NCBI RefSeq assembly: GCF_900119185.1
Contig: NZ_FPJE01000034.1
Coordinates: 1-42,683 of the forward strand
Reading direction: 5' to 3'
Source of the DNA: Sinomicrobium oceani
GTDB lineage: Bacteria; Bacteroidota; Bacteroidia; Flavobacteriales; Flavobacteriaceae
Length of the DNA stretch: 42,683 nt
Below the pieces are notes generated by a model. It was not told where the DNA came from. It was given only the letters and a program-made list of their open reading frames with translations, and searched no databases. The translations under genes were made by a program, and so were the position numbers. Below, one piece after another: positions 18,617 to 26,744 of the stretch (its first letter is position 1; each line of letters begins with the position of its first letter).

Positions 18617-19566
18617 TACAGCTTTATAAAAAAAGAGATTTCGGAGAACTGTTTTCCGATACGTTTGCCTTTATTCGTCAGAACGGTGGGCATTTTTTCA
18701 AAAACTACTTTCTCATCAACGGTGCGTTTATACTCATTCTGATGGCCATAATGTATGTATTTGTCAAAGTGTACAGTGCTTTAATGACCTCTTCGCTAAC
18801 ACCCGGCGGCGGAGCTCCCGACCATGCTATTGAAAACTATCTCAATGACAATGCCATCCTCGTCTTTCTTTTTTTCTGTCTGTTCCTGGCTATTGCGGTC
18901 TTTGTCGGTTTTATTACCTATATGTACACTCCGATCTACATGCTGCTCTGCGCGCGGCATTCTTCCAATGCGTTCGGCACAAGAGATATCATCAAAGAAA
19001 TGACCGGGAAGACAGGAAAACTGATCGTCTTTATCCTCGCTTCCGTAGTATTGTCTATGGCAGTGTTTTTAGGAGCAGGCATAGCCATGTTTATTTTGAT
19101 GATTACGTTTATAGGTATCTTTTTCATCCCTGTAATTATTGCTGCCATCACATTAATGTACAACAATGCACTCATGGAATACCTGAATTCGCGCAAAGGC
19201 GTTTTTGAGTGTTTCAGCTACGGTTTTCAACTCATATTCAAGAACTTATGGACTTCGGTAGGCTGCGTAGCCCTGTTTTATCTTATGGTTCAGGTAGTAC
19301 AGGGAGCTATTATCATTATTCCGTATATCGCGGGCATCTTCTCTATACTCATAAATCCCTCTGCCCTGGAAAACAATACCGAAGAAAGCGTAGCCCTGAT
19401 TTTTACGATCATGATGTTTGTGTACATGCTTGCCTTCCTGATAAGTTTACTGGGCAATACGATTATTCAGATCAACCAGGGGATTATTTACTTTACCCTG
19501 AAGGAAGAGACCGAAAATATAAACACTACTTCTGTCATCGATCAGATAGGCCAGTCACAGCATTAA
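18613..19566 (+). CDS. Unnamed multi-pass membrane protein of the MoxR operon
   Basis: Protein of 317 residues with about six hydrophobic membrane segments. It begins with a short cytoplasmic region (MIQLYKKRDFGELFSDTFAFIRQNGGHFFKNY) and ends with a polar tail. Such proteins next to SpoIIM genes resemble glycerophosphodiester-phosphodiesterase membrane-domain or DUF4013-like helices, but I cannot name a family safely. Stop/start overlap with the SpoIIM gene and 11 bp to the DUF4129 gene place it firmly in this operon. Confidence 0.85.
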   Translation: MIQLYKKRDFGELFSDTFAFIRQNGGHFFKNYFLINGAFILILMAIMYVFVKVYSALMTSSLTPGGGAPDHAIENYLNDNAILVFLFFCLFLAIAVFVGFITYMYTPIYMLLCARHSSNAFGTRDIIKEMTGKTGKLIVFILASVVLSMAVFLGAGIAMFILMITFIGIFFIPVIIAAITLMYNNALMEYLNSRKGVFECFSYGFQLIFKNLWTSVGCVALFYLMVQVVQGAIIIIPYIAGIFSILINPSALENNTEESVALIFTIMMFVYMLAFLISLLGNTIIQINQGIIYFTLKEETENINTTSVIDQIGQSQH

Positions 19567-19577
19567 AAACCAGCGTG

Positions 19578-20303
19578 TTGAAGAAATTTATTTTACTTTT
19601 TATATATAGTATCGTCGGTACCTTTTCTTTCGCCCGGGAAAATGTACGGGACAGTCTCCGTACAGACCAAAGCATGCCGGAACAACGAAGTTTTGCACGG
19701 GATTTTAAAGAACGTTACTCCGGTACAGAATACCAGTACGACACCACAAATTCCACAGGGTGGTTCACCCGTCTCAAAGAAGCCTTTATCCAGTTTATCT
19801 TAGACCTGTTCCGGCTGGGATCTCGCCATGAAGCACAGAATATCGCAGATATTTTTCTCAAGATCTTTTATGTACTAATTTTCATCGCTGTCGTATATTT
19901 TATTGTCAGGGCTATTATGAACAAGGAAGGCCAGTGGATCTTTCGCAAACCATCCGACCGCAAAATCATTACGGCCCGGGATATCGAAAACAATATACAT
20001 GGTACGGACTTCCATGAGCTTGTGAGTCATGCCGTAACCGCGGGCAGGTATCGCGAAGCAGTACGGTATTATTACCTATGGCTTCTCCAAAGACTCTCGG
20101 AAAAAGAACTGATCGATTACGATGTGGAAAAAACCAATTCCGATTACCTCCGCGAACTTGAACATCACGGATTACAACAGGAATTCCGTTACGCATCTTA
20201 CCTGTATAATTATATCTGGTACGGGGAGTTCTCGATAGACAAACAACAATATGACAATGCCGCCCGGACCTTCTCGGCACTTATTAATTCTATAGACCAA
20301 TGA
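19578..20303 (+). CDS. DUF4129 domain protein (non-ATG start)
   Basis: Protein of 241 residues, read from a TTG at 19578 (a GTG lies one codon upstream at 19575). This start gives a signal-peptide-like N-terminus (KKFILLFIYSIVGTFSFA). No ATG occurs until well inside the protein, after the signal. One membrane segment (KIFYVLIFIAVVYFIVRAIM) is followed by a cytoplasmic DUF4129 domain with the typical HELVSHAVTAGRYREAVRYYYLWLL and DYDVEKTNSDYLREL blocks. DUF4129 is often fused to transglutaminase or found beside MoxR ATPases; its function is unknown. Its stop overlaps the next ATG (ATGA). Confidence 0.87.
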   Translation: MKKFILLFIYSIVGTFSFARENVRDSLRTDQSMPEQRSFARDFKERYSGTEYQYDTTNSTGWFTRLKEAFIQFILDLFRLGSRHEAQNIADIFLKIFYVLIFIAVVYFIVRAIMNKEGQWIFRKPSDRKIITARDIENNIHGTDFHELVSHAVTAGRYREAVRYYYLWLLQRLSEKELIDYDVEKTNSDYLRELEHHGLQQEFRYASYLYNYIWYGEFSIDKQQYDNAARTFSALINSIDQ

Positions 20304-21511
20304 AAAACAGCATAAAGATCTACATCGGACTGTTAGTGCTGCTTTTTATTGTGGTAGCCGTATTCGAACTGTCGGGACCCGATCCTGTAAACTGGACACC
20401 GACCTTCAATGAACAGCAGAGCAGGCCTTATGCACTGAAAGTTCTTTACTCCGAACTCCCGGAACTGTTCCCGGGGGGTATCGAAGATGTCAAAGTCACA
20501 CCATACGAACATCTCCGCCCCCTGTACCAGCCATGGGACTCCGTATATTCCTCAGAGAACAGCTACATATACATCAACAGGATATATGTGCCCGATGTTA
20601 CATCTACCCATGAGCTCCTTAACTATGTGTCATCGGGAAATACCGTTTTTATCGCTTCCGAAAGTATGCCGCAGGAACTCACCGATTCCCTTGATTTCAC
20701 TACGGAGTACGACTTCGGTATAAAAAGAAAAGGAAGTCTCTATCTGGCCAATAGAACCCTCAAAAAAGACTCCGTTTCCCTGGAAGAAGGCATGACAGGC
20801 AGCTACTTCACTACACTCGATTCGGTCAATACCACCGTACTGGGGTATCAGGATTTCGGCACGAAAAGAATCAACTTTGTGAAAATTGCTTACGGTAAAG
20901 GATATTTTCTCCTCCACTCGTACCCGTATGCTTTTACCAACTACTATGTGCTGAAGGATAAAAATTACAGGTATGTTGCCGATGTGCTTTCTTATATCCC
21001 GGGAGACACTGTTTATTTTGATTGTCGTGACCGGGTGCATGAAGAACTCGGAAATTCGCCTTTGCGGTATATCCTTTCGCAACCTGCCCTTCGGTGGGCG
21101 TGGTATATAGCGCTGGCCAGCTTACTCGTATTTATGATCTTTAATGCCAAACGCAAACAGCGTATCATCAAAGTAATCCCCCCTGAGGAAAACACTACGG
21201 TGGCCTTTACAAAAACCATAGGGAATCTCTACTACGAAACCCGGGACCACACCAATCTTGTAGATAAAAAAATCACCTATTTCCTCGAAAAAATACGAAG
21301 TGAATACCTGCTGGACACCAATGAGCTCGATGACCGGTTTATCCGTTACCTCGCTGCCAAGACCGGGAAGAATAAAGATACGGTTAAAAAACTCGTGAGC
21401 CTGATCGTGCGTCTTCAATCCAAAACACATGCTACGGAAGAAGACCTGCTGGAACTGAACCGGGCTATCGAACAATTTTATATGACAAACACTATCAGAA
21501 AAGAACAGTAA
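20300..21511 (+). CDS. DUF4350 domain membrane-anchored protein
   Basis: Protein of 403 residues: an N-terminal membrane anchor (about 7-24), then an extracytoplasmic DUF4350 domain (PYALKVLYSELPELFPG, then NTVFIASESM, GKGYFLLHSYPYAFTNYYV). A second membrane segment (about 260-278, ALRWAWYIALASLLVFMIF) and a cytoplasmic tail of about 120 residues follow. DUF4350 has a glutamine-amidotransferase-like fold, but no catalytic cysteine motif is apparent here, so a binding or scaffold role is possible. It overlaps DUF4129 by four bases and is 3 bp before the MoxR gene. Confidence 0.87.
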   Translation: MKNSIKIYIGLLVLLFIVVAVFELSGPDPVNWTPTFNEQQSRPYALKVLYSELPELFPGGIEDVKVTPYEHLRPLYQPWDSVYSSENSYIYINRIYVPDVTSTHELLNYVSSGNTVFIASESMPQELTDSLDFTTEYDFGIKRKGSLYLANRTLKKDSVSLEEGMTGSYFTTLDSVNTTVLGYQDFGTKRINFVKIAYGKGYFLLHSYPYAFTNYYVLKDKNYRYVADVLSYIPGDTVYFDCRDRVHEELGNSPLRYILSQPALRWAWYIALASLLVFMIFNAKRKQRIIKVIPPEENTTVAFTKTIGNLYYETRDHTNLVDKKITYFLEKIRSEYLLDTNELDDRFIRYLAAKTGKNKDTVKKLVSLIVRLQSKTHATEEDLLELNRAIEQFYMTNTIRKEQ

Positions 21512-21514
21512 ACT

Positions 21515-22606
21515 ATGAGTGAACAAGAATATACACCGGAAGAAACCCATGAGCAAAATCCGAATTCCGTACCGGAAAACACAGAAGTTCCCGGAAAACA
21601 GCAGGAAACAGGTACGGCACCGGCAGATCCCGATACCCTTGAATTCCGATCCCGCATAGACCTTTCCGGACTCCAGACTGCAATAGAGCAGATACGGGGA
21701 GAACTTTCGAAAGTTATCGTCGGTCAAAAACACATGATCGATATGCTCATCACCGCTCTCCTGGCGGACGGACACGTACTGATCGAGGGAGTGCCGGGTG
21801 TGGCAAAGACCATCACCGCCAAATTGCTTGCCAAAGCGCTGACGGTAGATTTCAGCCGTATACAGTTTACCCCGGACCTCATGCCATCGGATATTCTCGG
21901 AACATCGGTATTTGATCTGAAAAAATCGGAATTCGAGTTCAAAAAAGGGCCGGTTTTTGCCAATATGCTGCTTATCGATGAGATCAACAGAGCTCCTGCA
22001 AAAACCCAGGCCGCCCTGTTTGAGGTGATGGAAGAAAGACAGATCACCATGGATGGTCATCGTTATGTCCTCGAACCTCCTTTTATCGTCCTGGCCACAC
22101 AAAACCCGGTAGAACAGGAAGGAACCTACCGCCTTCCGGAAGCGCAACTCGACCGCTTCCTGTTCAAGGTAGAGGTAGCGTACCCTTCACTGGAAGAAGA
22201 AGTAGAGATCATATCGCGCGAGCACCTGCTTAAAGAAACTAAAAAGACAGAAAAGATAACCGCTTTTCTCAGTCGGGAACAGGTACACACCTATCAGCAA
22301 CTGGTCAATGAGATCCTGGTAGAACCGCACCTGCTCCGATATATAGCCGAACTCATCGTGAATACCCGGAGCAACCCTTTCCTTTATCTCGGGGCTTCCC
22401 CCAGGGCATCTATAGCCATACTCAAGGCCTCCAAAGCCTATGCGGCCATTAACGGAAGGGATTTTGTAACACCCGAAGACATCAAACAAGTGGCGGTTCC
22501 CGTATTACAGCACCGCATCATCATTACACCGGAAAGAGAGATGGAGGGCGTTACCGGAAAACAGGTTATTCAACAGATCATACAGGCTGTAGAGATCCCG
22601 AGATAA
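21515..22606 (+). CDS. MoxR family AAA+ ATPase
   Basis: Cytoplasmic AAA+ ATPase of 363 residues. An N-terminal Glu/Gln/Pro-rich extension of about 50 residues looks disordered. Walker A is GVPGVAKT (92-99) and Walker B is MLLIDEINRAP (151-161). The sensor/arginine region ATQNPVEQEGTYRLPEAQLDRFLFK and the lid domain with GASPRASIAILKASKAYA are all intact. MoxR ATPases are thought to act as chaperones that remodel or mature partner complexes, usually with DUF58 or VWA proteins. DUF58 follows 30 bp downstream and four membrane proteins precede it. Confidence 0.95.
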   Translation: MSEQEYTPEETHEQNPNSVPENTEVPGKQQETGTAPADPDTLEFRSRIDLSGLQTAIEQIRGELSKVIVGQKHMIDMLITALLADGHVLIEGVPGVAKTITAKLLAKALTVDFSRIQFTPDLMPSDILGTSVFDLKKSEFEFKKGPVFANMLLIDEINRAPAKTQAALFEVMEERQITMDGHRYVLEPPFIVLATQNPVEQEGTYRLPEAQLDRFLFKVEVAYPSLEEEVEIISREHLLKETKKTEKITAFLSREQVHTYQQLVNEILVEPHLLRYIAELIVNTRSNPFLYLGASPRASIAILKASKAYAAINGRDFVTPEDIKQVAVPVLQHRIIITPEREMEGVTGKQVIQQIIQAVEIPR

Positions 22607-22636
22607 CCCTTAGTATTAATCCAGAACAAGAAGCGA

Positions 22637-23968
22637 TTGAAAATTTTCAGACCCTTATACCTGCCAAACCGTTTTTTTTACTGCTGCATAGCGGTAATTA
22701 TCCTTTTTATTGTCAGCTTTATATTTGACAGGATGTTCTTTATGGCACAACTGGCACTGGTTGTTTTTATGGCCTTTACCGCTCTGGATGCACTGATCCT
22801 CTTCTTTACCCGTACAGGTATCGATGCGGAAAGAATACTCCCGGAGAAGCTGTCGAACGGAGATGAAAATCCGGTACAAATAAAGATACACAACTATCAT
22901 ACCTTCCCGGTCTACGCGCGGGTCATAGACGAGATCCCGGAACAGTTTCAGGTAAGGAATTTCCGTATAGACCGAAAAATAAAAGCTTCGGATGTCCATA
23001 CCCTGGAATATGATCTGAGACCAACCGAAAGAGGGGAATACCATTTTGGTAAACTGAATATCTTTATATCATCGGCACTGGGGCTTATTTCCAGGCGTTA
23101 TATCTTCTGTGACCATGCCATGGTGCCCACCTATCCCTCATTTCTGCAACTTAGAAAATACGACCTGATGGCATTTTCGCATCGCCTGCTTCAATACGGT
23201 ATCAAGAAAATACGCCGTATAGGTCATACCATGGAGTTCGAACAGATCAAAGAATATGTGCAGGGCGATGATCTCCGTACGCTCAACTGGAAAGCCACGG
23301 CGAAAAAAAACCAGTTGATGGTCAATCAGTTTCAGGATGAGAAATCCCAACCCGTCTATTCCGTAATTGACAAGGGACGTGTCATGAAAATGCCCTTTAA
23401 CGGACTGAGCCTGCTCGATTATGCCATTAATGCGACCCTTGTCATCAGCAATGTCGTCCTTAAAAAACAGGATAAAGCAGGGATGTTTACCTTTTCCAGG
23501 AAGGTGGAAAACATCGTAGTCGCAGAACGCAGGTCTTCACAAATGGGACTTATTCTGGAAACACTATACAACATAGAGACCGATTTTTTCGAATCGGATT
23601 TCGGCAGGTTGTACGCAGATATAAAGCGTAACATCACCAATCGGAGCCTGATTATGCTCTATACCAATTTTGAGACACTCGATGGCCTTCATCGTCAACT
23701 TCCTTACTTAAAAGGTATTGCCAAAAATCATTTGCTGGTAGTTGTATTTTTCAAAAACACCGAACTTAACGACCTCATAGACAACCGTGCAGAAACCATT
23801 CAGGAGGTCTATGACAAGGTCATCGCAGAGAAATTCGCTTTTGAAAAACGTCTTATCGTCAACGAGCTCCGGAAGTACGGTATATATTCGATTCTGACCA
23901 CCCCGGAGAACCTCACTATAGATACTATAAACAAATACCTGGAAATCAAGGCCAGGGGGCTTTTATAA
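22637..23968 (+). CDS. DUF58 domain protein with degenerate VWA motif
   Basis: Protein of 443 residues with two N-terminal membrane segments (about 14-57) and a C-terminal DUF58/VWA-like domain. The DUF58 core EYVQGDDLRTLNWKATAKK is clear. The following VWA metal site, usually DxSxS, reads IDKGRVMKM, so the MIDAS serines are missing. DUF58 proteins are the usual partners of MoxR ATPases. The start is a TTG at 22637; no ATG precedes the first membrane segment in frame. It is the last gene of the operon and ends 138 bp before a hairpin that is shared with dps. Confidence 0.9.
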   Translation: MKIFRPLYLPNRFFYCCIAVIILFIVSFIFDRMFFMAQLALVVFMAFTALDALILFFTRTGIDAERILPEKLSNGDENPVQIKIHNYHTFPVYARVIDEIPEQFQVRNFRIDRKIKASDVHTLEYDLRPTERGEYHFGKLNIFISSALGLISRRYIFCDHAMVPTYPSFLQLRKYDLMAFSHRLLQYGIKKIRRIGHTMEFEQIKEYVQGDDLRTLNWKATAKKNQLMVNQFQDEKSQPVYSVIDKGRVMKMPFNGLSLLDYAINATLVISNVVLKKQDKAGMFTFSRKVENIVVAERRSSQMGLILETLYNIETDFFESDFGRLYADIKRNITNRSLIMLYTNFETLDGLHRQLPYLKGIAKNHLLVVVFFKNTELNDLIDNRAETIQEVYDKVIAEKFAFEKRLIVNELRKYGIYSILTTPENLTIDTINKYLEIKARGLL

Positions 23969-24106
23969 AGAAAACAAGTTCGGTTTACGTAACCTCCGGA
24001 TCCCGGACTGGATATGCAAAACCTGAAGATTACACAGAACGACACACAGCGAGGGCATAGCTACCGAAGCATACATGAGTTACCTTACCCCATCAGGAGC
24101 AAAAAA

Positions 24107-24133
24107 ATAAGGGGTAGTACAACCACCCCTTAT
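24107..24133. terminator. Convergent terminator between the DUF58 gene and dps
   Basis: A perfect 9-bp stem (ATAAGGGGT with ACCCCTTAT) encloses a 9-base loop. Read on the minus strand it is followed by seven T residues, which makes a good intrinsic terminator for dps, whose stop lies 25 bp before it. On the plus strand only a weak T-rich stretch follows. Confidence 0.75.
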
Positions 24134-24158
24134 ATCTTTATACCACATTACCGGAACG

Positions 24159-24638
24159 TTATATCTTTTCGTCCAGCCATGCTTTCATCATCCATACGGT
24201 CTTTTCCTGTTCCGTAATAAAATCACTCATCATTGCATTTGTACCTTCATCACCTGCATCGGCAGACTCATCGAGTATAACACGTTCTATCTTGAGCAAT
24301 TCCGTCAACGAATCCACAACCAGGGTTACTGCCGCCTCATCCTGATGTACATTTTTACCTACCGGCACCTTACCGGCCTTGATATAATCTTCGAACGTAT
24401 GCAGCGGAGTGCCTCCGAGTGTCAGTACACGCTCTGCTATGAGATCTATTTTTTCCTGACTGTCATTGTACAGTTCCTCGAATTTCGGGTGGAGATCAAA
24501 AAAGCGTTTCCCTCGAATATTCCAGTGAATTCCTCTTAAATTCTGATAATATAATTGAAAATTAGCCAGCAGATTATTGAGGTCTTTCACCAGGTTCTCG
24601 GTTTTTTTAACGTCCAGTCCTAAGCTGTTTAATTGCAT
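24159..24638 (-). CDS. dps: Dps family ferritin-like DNA-protection protein
   Basis: Dodecameric mini-ferritin that oxidises and stores iron and protects DNA from peroxide. The protein has 159 residues. The ferroxidase ligands have the exact Dps spacing: His38 (GIHWNIRG), His50 (DLHPKF), Asp65 and Glu69 (KIDLIAERV). The N-terminus lacks the long lysine-rich tail of E. coli Dps, so DNA binding may be weak. It diverges from an OxyR-type regulator; peroxide induction is expected from this arrangement. Confidence 0.95.
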   Translation of the reverse strand: MQLNSLGLDVKKTENLVKDLNNLLANFQLYYQNLRGIHWNIRGKRFFDLHPKFEELYNDSQEKIDLIAERVLTLGGTPLHTFEDYIKAGKVPVGKNVHQDEAAVTLVVDSLTELLKIERVILDESADAGDEGTNAMMSDFITEQEKTVWMMKAWLDEKI

Positions 24639-24673
24639 AATTTTATATTTTTAAGTTCCTAATCAATTTACAA

Positions 24674-24681
24674 CAAATTTA
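24674..24681 (-). promoter_or_regulatory. dps -7 box (TAAATTTG)
   Basis: On the minus strand TAAATTTG is a full match to TAnnTTTG, 35 bp before the dps ATG (24638). No TTTG -33 element occurs at normal spacing, which fits a promoter that needs an activator such as OxyR. Confidence 0.5.
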
Positions 24682-24718
24682 CGGATTATTTAAGGGGGCA
24701 GAGGCATAACATTTATCA

Positions 24719-24750
24719 ATAGTTTTTATATTTTTATCGAATAAAACTAT
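24719..24750. promoter_or_regulatory. Candidate OxyR operator dyad between dps and oxyR
   Basis: An inverted pair, ATAGTTTT (24719-24726) and AAAACTAT (24743-24750), lies in the A/T-rich divergent intergenic region, about 38 bp upstream of the dps -7 box. The ATAG...CTAT ends recall the OxyR/LysR binding pattern, but the spacing is not that of the E. coli four-part site. Confidence 0.35.
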
Positions 24751-24821
24751 AAAAAATACCGGGAGGGTAGGATGTAGAAACCGGTTTGCATCCGTCTCCC
24801 TTAAGTTTAGATCATACGACA

Positions 24822-25763
24822 ATGACCATCACGCAATTGCAATATGTACTGGCCGTAGCCGAGTACCAGAATTTCACCCTTGCTGCCGAAAAAAGTTTTG
24901 TAACGCAACCGACCTTGAGTATGCAGATACAAAAACTGGAAGACGAACTCGATATTATTATTTTCGACCGGAGCAAGAAACCCATTCAGCTTACGGAGGT
25001 CGGTAAGAAGATCGTGGCACAGGCCCGGAATATCGTCAGCGAATCCGGCAGGATAAAAGACATCGTTCACCAGGAAAAGGGTTATATCGGCGGAGAATTC
25101 AGGCTGGGGATCATCCCTACGGTCATGCCGACACTTCTCCCCATGTTTCTGAGGAACTTTATCAACAAATATCCCAAAGTACAGATCAGGATCGAAGAGC
25201 AAAACACGGCTACACTCATCCAGAAACTTACGGACGGACATCTCGATGCCGCTATAGCAGCAACACCACTCGAAAATGAGAATATCAGGGAACGGGTATT
25301 GTATTACGAACCCTTTGTGGCTTACATTCCCGAAAACCATCGTCTTCACTCCAATATGAAGATAGATACTTCCGACCTTAAGATAGAAGATGTCCTGCTT
25401 TTGGAAGACGGGCATTGTTTCCGTGACGGAGTCATCAACCTCTGCCATGCTGAAAAAGATTTTAAAGACGATCGTTTTCAACTGGAAAGCGGCAGTTTTG
25501 AAACGATGATAAGACTGGCAGACGAAGGCATGGGTATGACACTACTCCCCTATCTCCATACGTTGGGACTAAACGAAAAAGAAAAGAAACACCTTCATTT
25601 TTTTAATGATCCAAGTCCGGCTCGTGAGGTCAGCCTTATCTACCACAAGAGCGAACTAAAACTACACATCACCGAAGCCCTTAGAGAAGTTATATCCGGA
25701 GTTATCCGGGGGGCTATCGCTTTTCAGAATGTTCAGATCATAAGTCCGATCGGTAAGAAATAA
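24822..25763 (+). CDS. oxyR: OxyR-type LysR-family peroxide-sensing regulator
   Basis: Transcription regulator of 313 residues: an N-terminal winged helix-turn-helix (TITQLQYVLAVAEYQNFTLAAEKS, QPTLSMQIQKLEDEL) and a C-terminal periplasmic-binding-like sensor domain. The peroxide-reactive cysteines of OxyR fall exactly at Cys199 (EDGHCFRDG) and Cys208 (INLCHAE), the E. coli numbering. The ATG at 24822 is chosen because it matches the usual family start (MTITQLQYV) and gives this numbering; an ATG at 24786 would add 12 residues. It is divergent from dps, its expected target, and ends at a bidirectional terminator. Confidence 0.95.
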   Translation: MTITQLQYVLAVAEYQNFTLAAEKSFVTQPTLSMQIQKLEDELDIIIFDRSKKPIQLTEVGKKIVAQARNIVSESGRIKDIVHQEKGYIGGEFRLGIIPTVMPTLLPMFLRNFINKYPKVQIRIEEQNTATLIQKLTDGHLDAAIAATPLENENIRERVLYYEPFVAYIPENHRLHSNMKIDTSDLKIEDVLLLEDGHCFRDGVINLCHAEKDFKDDRFQLESGSFETMIRLADEGMGMTLLPYLHTLGLNEKEKKHLHFFNDPSPAREVSLIYHKSELKLHITEALREVISGVIRGAIAFQNVQIISPIGKK

Positions 25764-25821
25764 AAAAACGGACTGTGGAGACCGGTTAAAACACAACGGG
25801 TATTTGTGCCCTGAGAACAAA

Positions 25822-25843
25822 AAATCCCGCAATTGCGGGATTT
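25822..25843. terminator. Bidirectional terminator between oxyR and the 65-residue gene
   Basis: A perfect 22-bp palindrome whose half is AAATCCCGCAA is followed by a T-rich run on both strands (TTTGATTTTTT on plus, TTTTTTGTTC on minus). It lies between two convergent genes whose stops are at 25763 and 25850. Confidence 0.85.
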
Positions 25844-25849
25844 GATTTT

Positions 25850-26047
25850 TTATGATTTCAGGTGAATCAGACACTGTGAAAGTTCGGGTTTCCCCGTTAT
25901 AAACTGGTCAAGCCAGATTTTTAATTCTTCCAGTTCATATGGTAATAATCGGTGAACCGCTTTTTCTACTTCTTTGCAGAAGAGAGCGGAGTCAAAGCTC
26001 ACTTTCTGGAGTACGACTTGGGTATACTCATACATAGCTCTAGCCAT
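25850..26047 (-). CDS. Small hypothetical protein, 65 residues
   Basis: Not recognised. It starts MARAMYEYTQVVLQKVSFD, followed by CKEVEKAVHRLLPYELEELKIWLDQFI, and looks helical and soluble with two cysteines. Reality is supported by context: a full TATATTTG -7 box 57 bp upstream at 26104-26111 and a bidirectional terminator right after the stop. It resembles small helical proteins seen in flavobacterial genomes, but I cannot assign a family. Confidence 0.7.
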   Translation of the reverse strand: MARAMYEYTQVVLQKVSFDSALFCKEVEKAVHRLLPYELEELKIWLDQFITGKPELSQCLIHLKS

Positions 26048-26103
26048 AATTATGAACGTTTTTTAGGGTTAGTTACCGGCCATAGGCCAGATCTTAATTA
26101 CAC

Positions 26104-26111
26104 CAAATATA
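26104..26111 (-). promoter_or_regulatory. -7 box (TATATTTG) of the 65-residue gene
   Basis: A full TAnnTTTG match on the minus strand, 57 bp before the ATG at 26047. An 8-bp inverted repeat (TAACGATT at 26110-26117, AATCGTTA at 26141-26148) covers the region immediately upstream and touches the box, so it could be an operator. Confidence 0.5.
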
Positions 26112-26237
26112 ACGATTTTTTGTTATCGATTATTTTAGCCAATCGTTAAATATTTACTAATTAACTGATTTGCAAATGCATGAAACTTATAATTCCCAAA
26201 CCTTACGTACTGAACTTCCGGATGATTCCCTTTTCCT

Positions 26238-26627
26238 TTATTTCTCAAGACGATCTTTAACATACTCTATCTGCGTTTTACCATGAGGCATCGGCTTACC
26301 GTCCTCGCCCAGGTTTACCATCACAATACGCTCTATCGATATAATGGTCAGCCGGGTCATTTTATTACGAACTTCGCACCGCAGACTGAGGGAACTTTTT
26401 CCGAAATTCACGACATCGATCCCGATCTCTATAATATCACCCTCCCTCGCCGAATCCACAAAATTGATATCGGACATAAATTTGGTAACCACTTTTTTAT
26501 TTTCGAGTTGAATAATGGCATAAAGAGCCGCTTCTTCGTCTATCCATTGTAAAAGACGTCCTCCGAACAATGTACCGTTTGGATTCAGGTCTTCGGGCTT
26601 AACCCATTTACGGGTGTGAAATCTCAT
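26238..26627 (-). CDS. Acyl-CoA thioesterase, hotdog fold (YciA-like)
   Basis: Protein of 129 residues with the single hotdog domain of the YciA/BFIT-type acyl-CoA hydrolases. The family core is NPNGTLFGGRLLQWIDEEAALYA, including the N-x-x-G-x-x-F-GG region with the conserved Asp in the central helix. FMSDINFVDSAREGD follows. It hydrolyses acyl-CoA thioesters in the cytoplasm; the chain-length preference cannot be inferred. It is divergent from the TIGR02757 gene. Confidence 0.92.
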   Translation of the reverse strand: MRFHTRKWVKPEDLNPNGTLFGGRLLQWIDEEAALYAIIQLENKKVVTKFMSDINFVDSAREGDIIEIGIDVVNFGKSSLSLRCEVRNKMTRLTIISIERIVMVNLGEDGKPMPHGKTQIEYVKDRLEK

Positions 26628-26744
26628 AGTAAAGGTATTATGTTTATCCCCTAAAATTATTTATTTTGCACGACATAACCTAATGGAAATCTCTATCGTT
26701 AAAAACCCGAAACACCATACGATTTGGAACTTAGTAACAATACA

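Noticed and set aside
19209-19577. Upstream extension of the DUF4129 frame
   Set aside because: It overlaps the preceding membrane protein gene in another frame; a signal peptide begins at 19578.
21122-22147. 341-codon minus-strand open frame
   Set aside because: Antisense to the DUF4350 and MoxR genes, which have clear families. The composition is Phe/Arg/Cys-rich with no domain.
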